Source: Trichormus sp. M33_DOE_039
GTDB lineage: Bacteria > Cyanobacteriota > Cyanobacteriia > Cyanobacteriales > Nostocaceae
DNA: 64,000 nucleotides
NCBI GenBank assembly: GCA_015296085.1
Contig: DVDT01000055.1
Span: forward strand, 34,021 to 98,020
Direction of reading: 5' to 3'
The translations under genes were made by a program, and so were the position numbers. How positions within the stretch are numbered: position 1 is the first letter of the stretch; every line of letters starts with the position of its first letter. This document shows, in pieces, positions 10,601-20,305 of the stretch. The notes beneath the pieces are model-generated. The model saw nothing but the letters and a program-made list of their open reading frames with translations, ran no database searches and was not told where the DNA came from.

Positions 10601-13002
10601 CGGTTCAAATCGTAGTTTTTATCCCAGCTATCCGTCGGCAGAAATTGCATTCCTTTGTCGAAATAATTTAAGGCTGCATTATATGCAGTAGAGTTTTTAG
10701 CTTTGTAACCTGCTTGTAAATTTAATTGAGCATATTGATAACATTGTTCTAATTCTGTAATCAGTGAAATACCACAATTTAACTGATGAACAATTTCAAA
10801 TAAATGACTATCTTGGAAAGAGGAATTACTATTTTCTAATAGCAATTTGCCAATAGTGAGGTGTGTCGCCTGTTTTTGGTCATCAAGAATCAAAGAGTAA
10901 GCAGCTTGTTGGACGCGATCGTGCAGAAAACGATAATTGAGGGTTTCCTGTGGGGTGTGCTGCATTGCTTGCGCTTCTCCCAAATAGAATTTGTACAGAT
11001 CGCTTTGCGGCAGAATCAACCCTTCTTGTAATGCTTTCCACAATGTCATTGCCACTTCTGTTTGAGATTGCTGTGAAACAATCGCTAGTGTGTTTAAATC
11101 AAACTGTGCGCCAATACAAGCCGCAAGTTTTAAAATCTCTTGCGTTGCTTCCGGCAGCTTTTGCAATTGCTGCGCCATCAATTCAACCACATCATCGGTC
11201 AAAGCCACATCTCGGACTTGCACAATATCAGACTGCCAATGCCCTGCATCTGGGTCAAAGGTAATTAACTTGTCTTGATGTAATGCCTTGAGAAACTGGG
11301 TAGCAAAGAAGGGATTACCCTGGGTTTTCTGCATTACCAGTTCTGTCAGAGGTTGCACCACGGATGTGTGAGTATGAAGGGTATCTGCAATCAGGTGATT
11401 GAGACTAGTAAAATCCAGGGGTTGTAGGGTGATGGTATGGATTTTTGCCCCAGCTTTTTCCATACCATCGAGGGTCAACATCAATGGGTGGGCGGCAAAC
11501 ACCTCATTATCCCGATACGCGCCCACAAGTAATAAACAGCCCGTTTGCGACTCAGACATTAACACCTGAATCAAATTCAGCGAAGCCGAATCTGCCCACT
11601 GTAAATCATCCACAGACATCACCAACGGGTGTGCGGGGGTGGTAAAGACTTGGATGAATCTTTGAAACAACAAATGAAACCGATTTTGGGCTGCGCTTCC
11701 GGATAATTCGGGTGCTGGGGGTTGCGCTCCAATAATCCGCTCCAGTTCGGGAATCAGTTCTACAATCACTTGGGCATTTTCTCCCAATGCTGCTGAAATC
11801 TGATTTCTCCAGTGTTGCAATTGAGTATCGCTTTCACTGAGTAATTGCCCAACTAAATCCCGAAAGGCTTGCACAAACGCAGAAAAGGGAATGTTGCGAT
11901 TAAATTGGTCAAACTTGCCTTTGATAAAGTAACCCCGTTGCTTAACGATAGGCTTATGCACTTCATTGACAACGGCTGTTTTCCCAATGCCCGAAAAACC
12001 AGCCACCAGCATCATTTCTGATGACCCTTGGGCAACCCGTTCAAAAGCATCTAGCAGTGTTTGGACTTCGGTTTCCCTGCCATAGAGTTTTTCCGGGATA
12101 AGGAAGCGATCGCACAGATCCCTCTGTCCCAATTCAAACTCAGCAATTGATCCTGTTTGTTTCCATTGGCTTAAACACTCATCTAAATCATACTTAAGTC
12201 CCAAGGCACTTTGGTAGCGGTCTTCGGCATTTTTCGCCATCAGTTTGGCGACAATTGCCCCTACCATTTCCGGCACTTCGGTCTTTACTAGATGGACAGG
12301 TGTGGCAATTTTAGCGATGTGACAATGCACCAGTTCTAAGGGGTCATGAGCAAAGAAGGGTAAGCAGCCTGTTAGCAATTGATACAGAGTGACACCGAGG
12401 GCATAAAAATCACTACGATAATCTATACCGCGATTCATTCGTCCCGTTTGTTCCGGTGCCAGATATGCCAAGGTTCCTTCCAGATTGTTGTGGTTTTGGA
12501 TTTCCTGGGTTTCTTTGGGCAACACCGAAGCAATACTAAAGTCAATCAGTTTAATTTCCTTGGATTCTGGGTGAATTAAGATGTTGGCGGGCTTGATGTC
12601 TTTGTGGATAACTCGATGTTGGTGCAAATCATGGAGGATGTCAGCCAGTTAACTAAAAATTCCTAATGTTTCTGCTAGGTCTAATGGCTGTTGCTGGATA
12701 TATATTTCCAGGGATATACCACCCCCATCAGCCATGACTAGGGCATAGCCATTACCAAATGGTTCTAGGCTCAGGGGTTGGATAATGCCAGCAATGGGCA
12801 GATTTTTAGTGATCGCATACTGATTGCTAAACTGTACTAATTCTCCAAATGTTGGATACTCTCGTTGCATCACCTTAATGACAACGGGTAATCTCTGGCT
12901 ATTTAGTATTGCTCGATACACTGTAGTGCGTGAACCACGATAAAGTTCTTCGATGATAGTGTAGCCATAAATTTCCGGGAATTGAGGTGCTGCGGATGTC
13001 AT
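7612..13002 (-). pseudogene. HstK-type Ser/Thr-histidine dual kinase split by an in-frame stop
   Basis: Read as one frame from ATG 13002, this encodes about 1,790 residues. In order: a protein kinase domain, an AAA/AAA_16-type ATPase (Walker A GFSGIGKT), a long helical TPR-like region, a GAF domain, a HisKA H-box (GVAHEINNPIGF) and a HATPase (DNGKGI, GKGTGLGLAI). That is the architecture of cyanobacterial HstK dual kinases. One TAA at 12649-12651 interrupts it inside the kinase domain, where the reading ...ETLGIFS-stop-LADILHDLHQHR suggests a former CAA (Gln). The first 117 residues hold the N-lobe with the ATP-binding Lys (VIKVM). The remaining 1,671-residue frame can only restart at TTG 12627 and holds the catalytic HKDIKPAN loop without the N-lobe. 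The downstream histidine kinase part may still be made. Confidence 0.85.
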
Positions 13003-13780
13003 AACCTGGAGAACTGATAATTGCTTTGGGAAATTATTACTGTTACTAAAATGCCCAATAATATCAGTAAGCTAACAATTTTGGGCGTTGCATAATATCA
13101 AGTAGAGATGAATTGATGCTTTCTACTGTGCATTGTCTTTACTGTAAGTTTACACAGATCAAAAAAATGGCAGCCGTCGAGGTAGACTTCCATCACATTC
13201 ATGTTAAGTGTTGTCGCCAATTTATTGATATCTATGGATTAATTGCTTTTGTCACGCTGCCTAATATCAATTCACAAAAAATTTGATACAGATGCAAACA
13301 CTAAAGGCTATGCTAAGTCTCAGTTCCTTAATTTTGAATTTTGTAGGCGTAGGCCTTCTCTGAGAGACGCTGACGCGAACGCTCGTAATGAAATCTTATA
13401 TTTAATCATGCCTACCTACTTATTAACATTTTTGACGTTATCCCGAACCTATACCCTACACTCAATCATTGTCAGCCTGAAAGTCTTATTAATCTTCATT
13501 TCTAGATGTTGAGTACATTACTAATATTTGTGAATAAATATATTTTTGTAGATGAGATAATAGTGTACGAAGTATTTTGTCAGCTAAATTAATAGCCACT
13601 AGCCACATTTAATATTGATATAATTAAGCATAATTCCTAGTGTAAATGTTTAATTTTATATTCTGAAATCGCATATACAATTGCAAACTTCCTGGCTCTG
13701 GCTATTTTTGATGCTTCTATTCATGGGTTCTCTGCATCCAAATTGACCATAAAGAGAAGTTGAGACAGGGAGACACATTA
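13003..13780. other. Intergenic region upstream of nifJ and the HstK-type gene
   Basis: This 778-bp AT-rich divergent region should hold the promoters of both flanking genes. I see a perfect palindrome TGTAAGTTTACA at 13143-13154. There is also a Nostoc-type palindromic repeat at about 13346-13384 (GGCGTAGGCCTTCTCTGAGA followed by GACGCTGACGCG). An open frame at 13243-13512 passes through this repeat and has no protein-like features. I see no RNA gene. Confidence 0.5.
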
Positions 13781-16700
13781 ATGAATAAAACCTTTGCTAC
13801 GATTGACGGCAATGAAGCTGTTGCCCGTGTAGCTTACAAATTAAATGAAGTAGTAGCTATCTATCCTATTACACCCTCCTCTGCAATGGGTGAATGGGCG
13901 GATGCTTGGATGGCGGAAAGTCGTCCTAATCTGTGGGGAACTATTCCCAGTGTGGTGCAGATGCAAAGCGAAGGCGGGGCGGCTGGTGCGGTACATGGGG
14001 CGTTACAAACGGGTGCTTTGAGTACCACTTTCACCGCATCCCAGGGACTCTTATTAATGATTCCCAACCTCTACAAAATTGCGGGGGAATTAACTAGCAC
14101 TGTAGTTCATGTTGCAGCTAGGTCTTTGGCTACCCATGCGCTGTCTATTTTCGGTGATCATAGCGATGTGATGGCAGCTCGTGGTACTGGTTTTGCTATG
14201 CTGTGTTCGGCTTCCGTACAGGAGAGTCACGATTTTGCGCTGATAGCCCATGCGGCTACTTTAGAAGCGCGAGTTTCCTTTTTACACTTCTTTGATGGTT
14301 TTCGTACCTCCCATGAAGTGCAGAAAGTCGAGCTATTGTCAGATAATGATTTGCGATCGCTCATTAACGAAGACAAAATTTTCGCCCATCGCGCCCGCGC
14401 CCTGACTCCAGAACGCCCATTACTGCGCGGGACAGCCCAAAACCCTGATGTTTACTTCCAAGCCCGTGAAGGTGCAAACCCCTACTACAACGCTTGTCCT
14501 GAAATTGTCCAAGGAATTATGGATAAATTTGGGGAGCGTACAGGCAGATTTTACCAGCTTTATGAATATCACGGCGCGAGTGATGCTGATCGCGTCATTA
14601 TCATCATGGGTTCTGGCTGTGAAACTGTCCATGAAACTGTAGATTACCTCAATTCCAGAGGTGAAAAAGTCGGTGTTCTCAAAGTCAGACTGTATCGCCC
14701 CTTTGATGTAGAGAGATTTATCCAGGCTTTACCTAATAGTGTAAAAGCGATCGCAGTCCTCGACCGCAGCAAAGAACCAGGAAGTGCGGGTGAACCTTTA
14801 TATCAAGATGTAGTCACCGCTATCCATGAAGCCAATCCAAAATCCAAAATCCAAAATCTAAAATCGGTCGTTGGTGGACGATATGGGTTGTCATCAAAGG
14901 AATTTACGCCGGCGATGGTAAAGGCTGTGTTTGATAACTTAGCCCAGGCTACGCCGAAAAATCACTTTACTATCGGGATTAATGACGATGTTACCCAAAC
15001 ATCCTTAAGCTTTGATCCCAATTTCTCGACTGAACCCGATAGCGTTGTCCGGGCGATGTTCTATGGTTTGGGTTCTGATGGGACTGTGGGGGCTAACAAA
15101 AACTCTATTAAGATTATTGGGGAAGGAACAGACAACTATGCCCAAGGCTATTTTGTCTATGACTCCAAAAAATCAGGCTCAATGACCGTTTCTCACCTGC
15201 GCTTCGGTTCTCAACTCATCCGTTCTACTTACTTAATTGACCAAGCTAACTTTATCGGTTGTCATCACTGGGGATTTTTGGAACGCATAGATGTATTAAA
15301 AGCGGCTGCAACTGGGGCGACTATTTTAATTAATAGTCCCTATGATGCGGATGCTGTCTGGGAACATCTCCCACTAAAAGTGCGGCGACAAATTTTAGAC
15401 AAGCAACTAAAACTCTACGTCATCAACGCCAATCAAGTTGCCCGTAATAGTGGTATGGGTGGCAGAATCAATACTATTATGCAGGTGTGCTTCTTTGCTT
15501 TGGCGGGGGTATTGCCACAAGAGCAGGCGATCGCCAAAATTAAACAAGCCATTGAAAAGACTTACGGTAAAAAAGGCGCGGAAGTTGTCCGCATGAACCT
15601 ACAAGCCGTAGACCAAACCCTAGATAATTTACATCAGGTACAAATCCCTGTTGAGGAAAAAGGCAAATGGATAGATATAGAACAATCTACCCAAAACCCC
15701 TTTCCCAGCAGCGTTCCGGCATTTGTACAGGAAGTTCTGGGGAAAATTATGGTGTGGCAAGGTGATGACTTACCTGTCAGTACACTACCACCAGATGGGA
15801 CATTTCCCACAGGAACGGCGAAATGGGAAAAACGCAACGTTGCTCAAGAAATCCCTGTCTGGGATGGAGATGTCTGCGTTCAGTGCAGTAAATGCGTTAT
15901 GGTTTGTCCCCACGCTGCAATTCGCGCTAAGGTTTATCAACCGAATGAATTACTGAATGCGCCGCCTAACTTCAAATCAGTCAATGCCAAAGATAGAGAC
16001 TTTGCTAACCAAAAATTTACTATCCAGGTAGCCCCAGAAGATTGTACAGGCTGCGCTATTTGTGTGAATGTCTGCCCAGCCAAAAATAAGTCTGAGCCAT
16101 CACTGAAAGCGATTAACATGGCGCAGCAATTACCTTTACGGGAACAGGAAAGGGAAAATTGGGATTTCTTCTTGAGTTTACCAAACCCTGACCGAAAAAA
16201 GCTAAAAATCAACCAAATTCGCCAACAACAACTGCAAGAGCCGTTATTTGAATTTTCTGGTGCTTGTGCTGGTTGTGGTGAGACACCTTACCTAAAATTA
16301 TTAACACAACTATTTGGCGATCGCGCAGTCATTGCTAACGCCACAGGTTGTTCCTCAATTTATGGCGGAAATCTCCCCACCACCCCTTGGACGAAAAACG
16401 CCGATGGACGCGGCCCCGCATGGTCGAATAGTTTATTTGAAGATAATGCCGAGTTTGGTTTTGGCTATCGTCTCTCATTAGATAAGCAAGCGGAATTTGC
16501 AGCGGAACTCTTACAACAGTTCAGCACCGAAGTAGGGGATAACTTAGTGCAGTCTCTCCTCAAAGCTGAACAAAAAACCGAAGCTGAGATTTGGGAACAA
16601 CGCGAACGTGTGACACTGCTACGTCAGGAATTAGATCAACTCCTGATTACAGAATTAGATCCCAAACGCCAGTCGCAAATTCACATCCTCAAATCCCTGG

Positions 16701-17359
16701 CTGATTACTTAGTGAAGAAAAGCGTCTGGATTATTGGCGGTGATGGTTGGGCTTATGATATCGACTTTGGTGGTATTGATCATGTGTTAGCCAGTGGTCG
16801 CAATGTCAATATTTTGGTGATGGATACAGAAGTGTATTCCAACACCGGCGGACAATCCTCCAAAGCCACTCCACGCGCCGCCGTCGCCAAATTCGCCGCC
16901 AGTGGAAAGCCTGCACCTAAGAAAGACTTGGGTTTAATGGCGATGAACTACGGCAATGTTTACGTGGCGAGTGTAGCGTTAGGTGCAAAAGATGATCAAA
17001 CACTTAAAGCCTTTGTAGAAGCAGAAGCTTTTGACGGGCCATCGCTAATTATTGCTTACAGCCATTGCATCGCCCACGGTATCAACATGACTACAGGGAT
17101 GAACCACCAGAAAGCCTTAGTAGAATCAGGACGCTGGTTATTGTATCGCCATAACCCATTGTTACGAGAACAGGGTAAAAATCCCTTACAGTTAGATATG
17201 CGATCGCCTACTCAATCAGTAGAGCCATCCATGTATCAAGAAAATCGCTTCAAAATGCTCACCAAGAGTAAACCAGAGTTAGCTAAACAATTGCTAGCAC
17301 AAGCACAAGCTGAAGTTGATGCCCGTTGGCAAATGTATCAATATTTAGCTAATAGATAA
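13781..17359 (+). CDS. nifJ: Pyruvate:flavodoxin/ferredoxin oxidoreductase
   Basis: This 1,192-residue single-chain PFOR oxidises pyruvate with CoA to acetyl-CoA and CO2 and passes electrons to flavodoxin or ferredoxin, for example to nitrogenase. All domains are present: the N-terminal pyrimidine-binding region (YPITPSSAMGEWAD), domain II, the EKR region, two 4Fe-4S clusters (CVQCSKCVMVCP and CTGCAICVNVCP), a further cluster region with CAGCGETPY, and the TPP-binding GDGWAYDIDFGG and DTEVYSNTGGQ. I chose ATG 13781 because GGGAGA lies 8-13 bases upstream and the protein then begins MNKTFATIDGNEA like its relatives; a TTG at 13760 extends it by seven codons. The long 5' region suggests a separately regulated promoter. 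Confidence 0.96.
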   Translation: MNKTFATIDGNEAVARVAYKLNEVVAIYPITPSSAMGEWADAWMAESRPNLWGTIPSVVQMQSEGGAAGAVHGALQTGALSTTFTASQGLLLMIPNLYKIAGELTSTVVHVAARSLATHALSIFGDHSDVMAARGTGFAMLCSASVQESHDFALIAHAATLEARVSFLHFFDGFRTSHEVQKVELLSDNDLRSLINEDKIFAHRARALTPERPLLRGTAQNPDVYFQAREGANPYYNACPEIVQGIMDKFGERTGRFYQLYEYHGASDADRVIIIMGSGCETVHETVDYLNSRGEKVGVLKVRLYRPFDVERFIQALPNSVKAIAVLDRSKEPGSAGEPLYQDVVTAIHEANPKSKIQNLKSVVGGRYGLSSKEFTPAMVKAVFDNLAQATPKNHFTIGINDDVTQTSLSFDPNFSTEPDSVVRAMFYGLGSDGTVGANKNSIKIIGEGTDNYAQGYFVYDSKKSGSMTVSHLRFGSQLIRSTYLIDQANFIGCHHWGFLERIDVLKAAATGATILINSPYDADAVWEHLPLKVRRQILDKQLKLYVINANQVARNSGMGGRINTIMQVCFFALAGVLPQEQAIAKIKQAIEKTYGKKGAEVVRMNLQAVDQTLDNLHQVQIPVEEKGKWIDIEQSTQNPFPSSVPAFVQEVLGKIMVWQGDDLPVSTLPPDGTFPTGTAKWEKRNVAQEIPVWDGDVCVQCSKCVMVCPHAAIRAKVYQPNELLNAPPNFKSVNAKDRDFANQKFTIQVAPEDCTGCAICVNVCPAKNKSEPSLKAINMAQQLPLREQERENWDFFLSLPNPDRKKLKINQIRQQQLQEPLFEFSGACAGCGETPYLKLLTQLFGDRAVIANATGCSSIYGGNLPTTPWTKNADGRGPAWSNSLFEDNAEFGFGYRLSLDKQAEFAAELLQQFSTEVGDNLVQSLLKAEQKTEAEIWEQRERVTLLRQELDQLLITELDPKRQSQIHILKSLADYLVKKSVWIIGGDGWAYDIDFGGIDHVLASGRNVNILVMDTEVYSNTGGQSSKATPRAAVAKFAASGKPAPKKDLGLMAMNYGNVYVASVALGAKDDQTLKAFVEAEAFDGPSLIIAYSHCIAHGINMTTGMNHQKALVESGRWLLYRHNPLLREQGKNPLQLDMRSPTQSVEPSMYQENRFKMLTKSKPELAKQLLAQAQAEVDARWQMYQYLANR

Positions 17360-17373
17360 TAGCTATTAGCTAT

Positions 17374-17401
17374 TAGGTAATGGGTCATGACCTATTACCT
17401 A
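17374..17401 (+). terminator. Hairpin after nifJ
   Basis: A 28-bp near-perfect palindrome (TAGGTAATGGGTCATGACCT continuing to ATTACCTA) lies 14 bp after the nifJ stop. It lacks a T-run, so it may be a terminator or an mRNA 3'-end stabiliser. Confidence 0.45.
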
Positions 17402-17567
17402 TAATCATTAATTTGGCTAACAGAACAATTTCAATGTCCTTTTTATTCATGCAACAAAGGCTGACGGCGTAAGCCGAGCGGGTGTAGTGTTTTGAGTTCA
17501 GTATAATAAAGCGGAAAAATCAAACTATGTAAAGACAAGTGAAATAGGCTGAAACCTTCCTCGCTCC

Positions 17568-20156
17568 TTATTCAGTGGCGAAAGGGAGTGTAAACCAGAA
17601 AGTTAAACCTCGTTTACGATGACTAATCACCCCAATCTCGCCACCATGTGCTTGAATAATTTGCCGACAGAGATACATTTGTAAACTGATAGCAGTGGAA
17701 CAGGGGGCCTGAGGATCACGCACATACAAATCAAATAAGCGATCGCACTCTAGTTTATTCATGCTGACACCATTCTCTTGGATATAGGTGCGAATCATCC
17801 TATTTTCTCGTTTGGCTTTGACAGTAAATTTGAGTCCTGGGGGATTATGTTGCAGGCTATGAGTAAATAAATTCAGCAATACTTTCCGCAATTTGGCAGT
17901 ATCAACCGTCACTAACGGCAAATTTTCTGAGATTAAATTTTGGATAGTGGCTTGATTTTGGCTCAATAAAGGTTGTAAATCACGGACGATTCTCTCAAAC
18001 AGGTTACTAAACTGCACTAATTCCCGGTGCAGAGTCATACCTTTAGCTTCACAAGTATGAATTTCTAACAATGAATCCAGCATTTCCAGTTGTCGATCAT
18101 TGCCTTGAAGCATCCGCTCAATAATTGCACTAGGAACGGGAATGGGGAATTGGGCATTGGGGAGGCAGTGCGTTGAGGTCTCCTGAAGAGGAGGAACTGC
18201 CGTTATTGGGGATTGGGCATTGTATTTTTCTTCCCTTGCTTCCCTTGCACCTCTATTCCCAGTCCCCATTCCTTGAAGATTTTTCAAGACCATCAAGTTA
18301 CCCATGACGGAGGTACGTAAATCATGGGCAACGGTGTGTAATACAACGTCTTTGACACGTTGCATTTCTGCCAATTCCTGGATTTTTTGTTGCAATTGGG
18401 CGGTGCGTTCTTCTACTTGCTGCTCTAAATTGGCGTTGAGGTCGGCTAATTCTTGGTAGAGTTTGACTTGCTGAATGGCGATCGCTAGTTGTGCTGAGAT
18501 TCGCTGTAATAAGTTAATTTCGATGGGTTGCCAATTGCGAGTTCCAGAACATTGATGAGCCACCAACACACCAAATAATTTCTCTCCCACAAAGATAGGA
18601 ACAGCTAGGGTAGCTTTGGTATGGAATTGTTGATAAATATGATGTAATTGTGGAGATACGTCAATTTTACTCACATCTGCTACCGCTCGCACCCCATTGG
18701 ACATGAACATAGTGCGTAACTCTTGCAGATAGCTATCATTACCGCTTGACCAATTCAAAACTTGCGGATATTGCGGATTGACTGATTCGGCAACAATTTT
18801 CGCGCCGAATTGGGGATCATCAATACCAATCAATACTCGGTCTGTTTGCAGAAATTGCCGGATTTCCGTGACAGTGGTTTGTAGGATTTCTTCTAAATTC
18901 AGGGAAGAACGAATTCTGACTAGCGTTTCGGTTAAGATGCGATCGCGGTTTGCTGCTAGTTGTTGTTCTGTGATGTCGTGATTGACGGCGATAATGTGAG
19001 GTACTCCATCTAAATCCATCACTTCCGCCGAAATTATCGATGTAATCACCTCACCAGATTTGCACCGAAATGATAAAACTTGGTTGCGGACTGATCCCTG
19101 AGTCTGCAATTGTTGAATTAATTTTGCGCGATCGCACTCGTCCACCCAAATATTTAAATCAAAGGCTGTACGACCGACCGCTTCATGGCGTTCATAACCG
19201 GAGAGTTTGACAAAACTATCATTCACTTCTACGTAGCGTCCTTCCTTGAAGGTGCTGATAGTAATTGGGTCAGGACTACAATTAAAAGCTTTAGCAAACT
19301 TTTGTGCTAAGTTTTCTAAGTTACTTTCTGATTGCTTGCGTTCAGTAATATCTCTGACAATAGCTAATACTTCATCATGACCACTCACCACTAAACGCGC
19401 TTCATAATCTCGCCGCCCTAGAGGCGTTGGTAGTTGATATTCGCAGGTTTGCAAATCACCTGTATCTAAGGTTTTGTGAATCATTTCCTGACCGATAGCA
19501 GCGACATCACTAGGTAAAACCTCCTGTAAGTTTTTACCAATGATGGCTTCTCTCGGTAAACGAACATTTGCTACGTCGCCTTTCAAATCTAGATATTCAC
19601 CATCTCGACTGATGCGAAACATTAAATCAGGAATGGCATCCAAAATTGCTTGATATCGTATTTCAGTTGCTTGCAATTGCAATTGTGCTTGTTTGCGGTC
19701 TGTGATGTCCATAACCAAACCATCCCAAAGCTGATCGCCGTTAGCCTGAAGTTCTAGTTGGGAAGTACAGTCAATCCATTTAAGTTGACCGCTAGGCGTA
19801 ATGATCCGACCTTGCCAATGCCAAGGTTGTAATGTAGCGGCTGCTATAGCCATAGATTCTGCAAAGCTGTTCACATCTTCTGGATGTACCAGTGCAGCCA
19901 ATGCTTGCCAGTCAGCTTGAAGGACTTCTGGTGCTAATTCACAGAGTTTTTGACTACCAGAACTCACATATAAGACATACCGATAACCATCTGGTTGGCA
20001 GAGAAACCGAAAAATTATCCCCGGTAAATTGGCTGCAATTCTTTCTACCCAAGAGACTGTTTGCTGTTGACAATCCCCCGGAGTCCAGAATTTCAAGGTT
20101 TCATCCACTCTTTGACCCTTTAGTGTGCAAGTAATTGGTATCTGGTTAACGGTCAT
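17568..20156 (-). CDS. PAS-GAF sensor histidine kinase with degenerate ATP lid
   Basis: This 862-residue cytosolic sensor kinase has three PAS domains (about residues 35-155, 165-275, 285-405, with DITDRK/DITERK/DITEQQ linker ends). A GAF domain (about 425-580), a coiled coil, a HisKA helix with the phospho-accepting His (VLHTVAHDLRTSVMG) and a C-terminal HATPase region follow. Two things are odd. About 45 residues of repeat-derived sequence sit in the loop of the HisKA hairpin. The ATPase G1/G2 boxes also read QENGVSM and STAISLQMYLC instead of DxGxG and GxGLGL-type sequences, although the N-box (NLFTHSLQHN) remains. ATP binding may be weak or lost. No response regulator is adjacent. Confidence 0.85.
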   Translation of the reverse strand: MTVNQIPITCTLKGQRVDETLKFWTPGDCQQQTVSWVERIAANLPGIIFRFLCQPDGYRYVLYVSSGSQKLCELAPEVLQADWQALAALVHPEDVNSFAESMAIAAATLQPWHWQGRIITPSGQLKWIDCTSQLELQANGDQLWDGLVMDITDRKQAQLQLQATEIRYQAILDAIPDLMFRISRDGEYLDLKGDVANVRLPREAIIGKNLQEVLPSDVAAIGQEMIHKTLDTGDLQTCEYQLPTPLGRRDYEARLVVSGHDEVLAIVRDITERKQSESNLENLAQKFAKAFNCSPDPITISTFKEGRYVEVNDSFVKLSGYERHEAVGRTAFDLNIWVDECDRAKLIQQLQTQGSVRNQVLSFRCKSGEVITSIISAEVMDLDGVPHIIAVNHDITEQQLAANRDRILTETLVRIRSSLNLEEILQTTVTEIRQFLQTDRVLIGIDDPQFGAKIVAESVNPQYPQVLNWSSGNDSYLQELRTMFMSNGVRAVADVSKIDVSPQLHHIYQQFHTKATLAVPIFVGEKLFGVLVAHQCSGTRNWQPIEINLLQRISAQLAIAIQQVKLYQELADLNANLEQQVEERTAQLQQKIQELAEMQRVKDVVLHTVAHDLRTSVMGNLMVLKNLQGMGTGNRGAREAREEKYNAQSPITAVPPLQETSTHCLPNAQFPIPVPSAIIERMLQGNDRQLEMLDSLLEIHTCEAKGMTLHRELVQFSNLFERIVRDLQPLLSQNQATIQNLISENLPLVTVDTAKLRKVLLNLFTHSLQHNPPGLKFTVKAKRENRMIRTYIQENGVSMNKLECDRLFDLYVRDPQAPCSTAISLQMYLCRQIIQAHGGEIGVISHRKRGLTFWFTLPFATE
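18130..18279. repeat. Intergenic-type repeat inserted in frame in the histidine kinase gene
   Basis: Inside the kinase gene, bases about 18130-18279 consist of GGGAATGGGGAATTGGGCATTGG-like and CCCAGTCCCCATTCC-like repeats, plus a palindromic core with GGCAGTGCGTTG and an inverted AACTGCC arm. The same kinds of repeat occur between genes at 46.1-46.4 and 49.2 kb. The insertion keeps the frame and encodes a Pro/Ala/Gly-rich linker between the two HisKA helices. Confidence 0.7.
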
Positions 20157-20305
20157 CTTAGCTTGCTATTTGCATTATTAATCACAACATCAAAACCCTG
20201 TCTTATTTCAGGTTAATTTGTGACGTGGCGATCGCATTCACCCAATTGGGTGAACCATGAATATTCATAACTAACAAAATGAGATTTTTCGTTGGGGGAG
20301 AAACT

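Noticed and set aside
13143..13154. Palindrome TGTAAGTTTACA as an NtcA or Fur site controlling nifJ
   Set aside because: It lacks the GTA-N8-TAC spacing of NtcA boxes and lies more than 600 bp from the nifJ start, so no regulator can be named.
13243..13512. 89-codon open frame upstream of nifJ
   Set aside because: It runs through a palindromic intergenic repeat, has no start signal and no protein-like composition.
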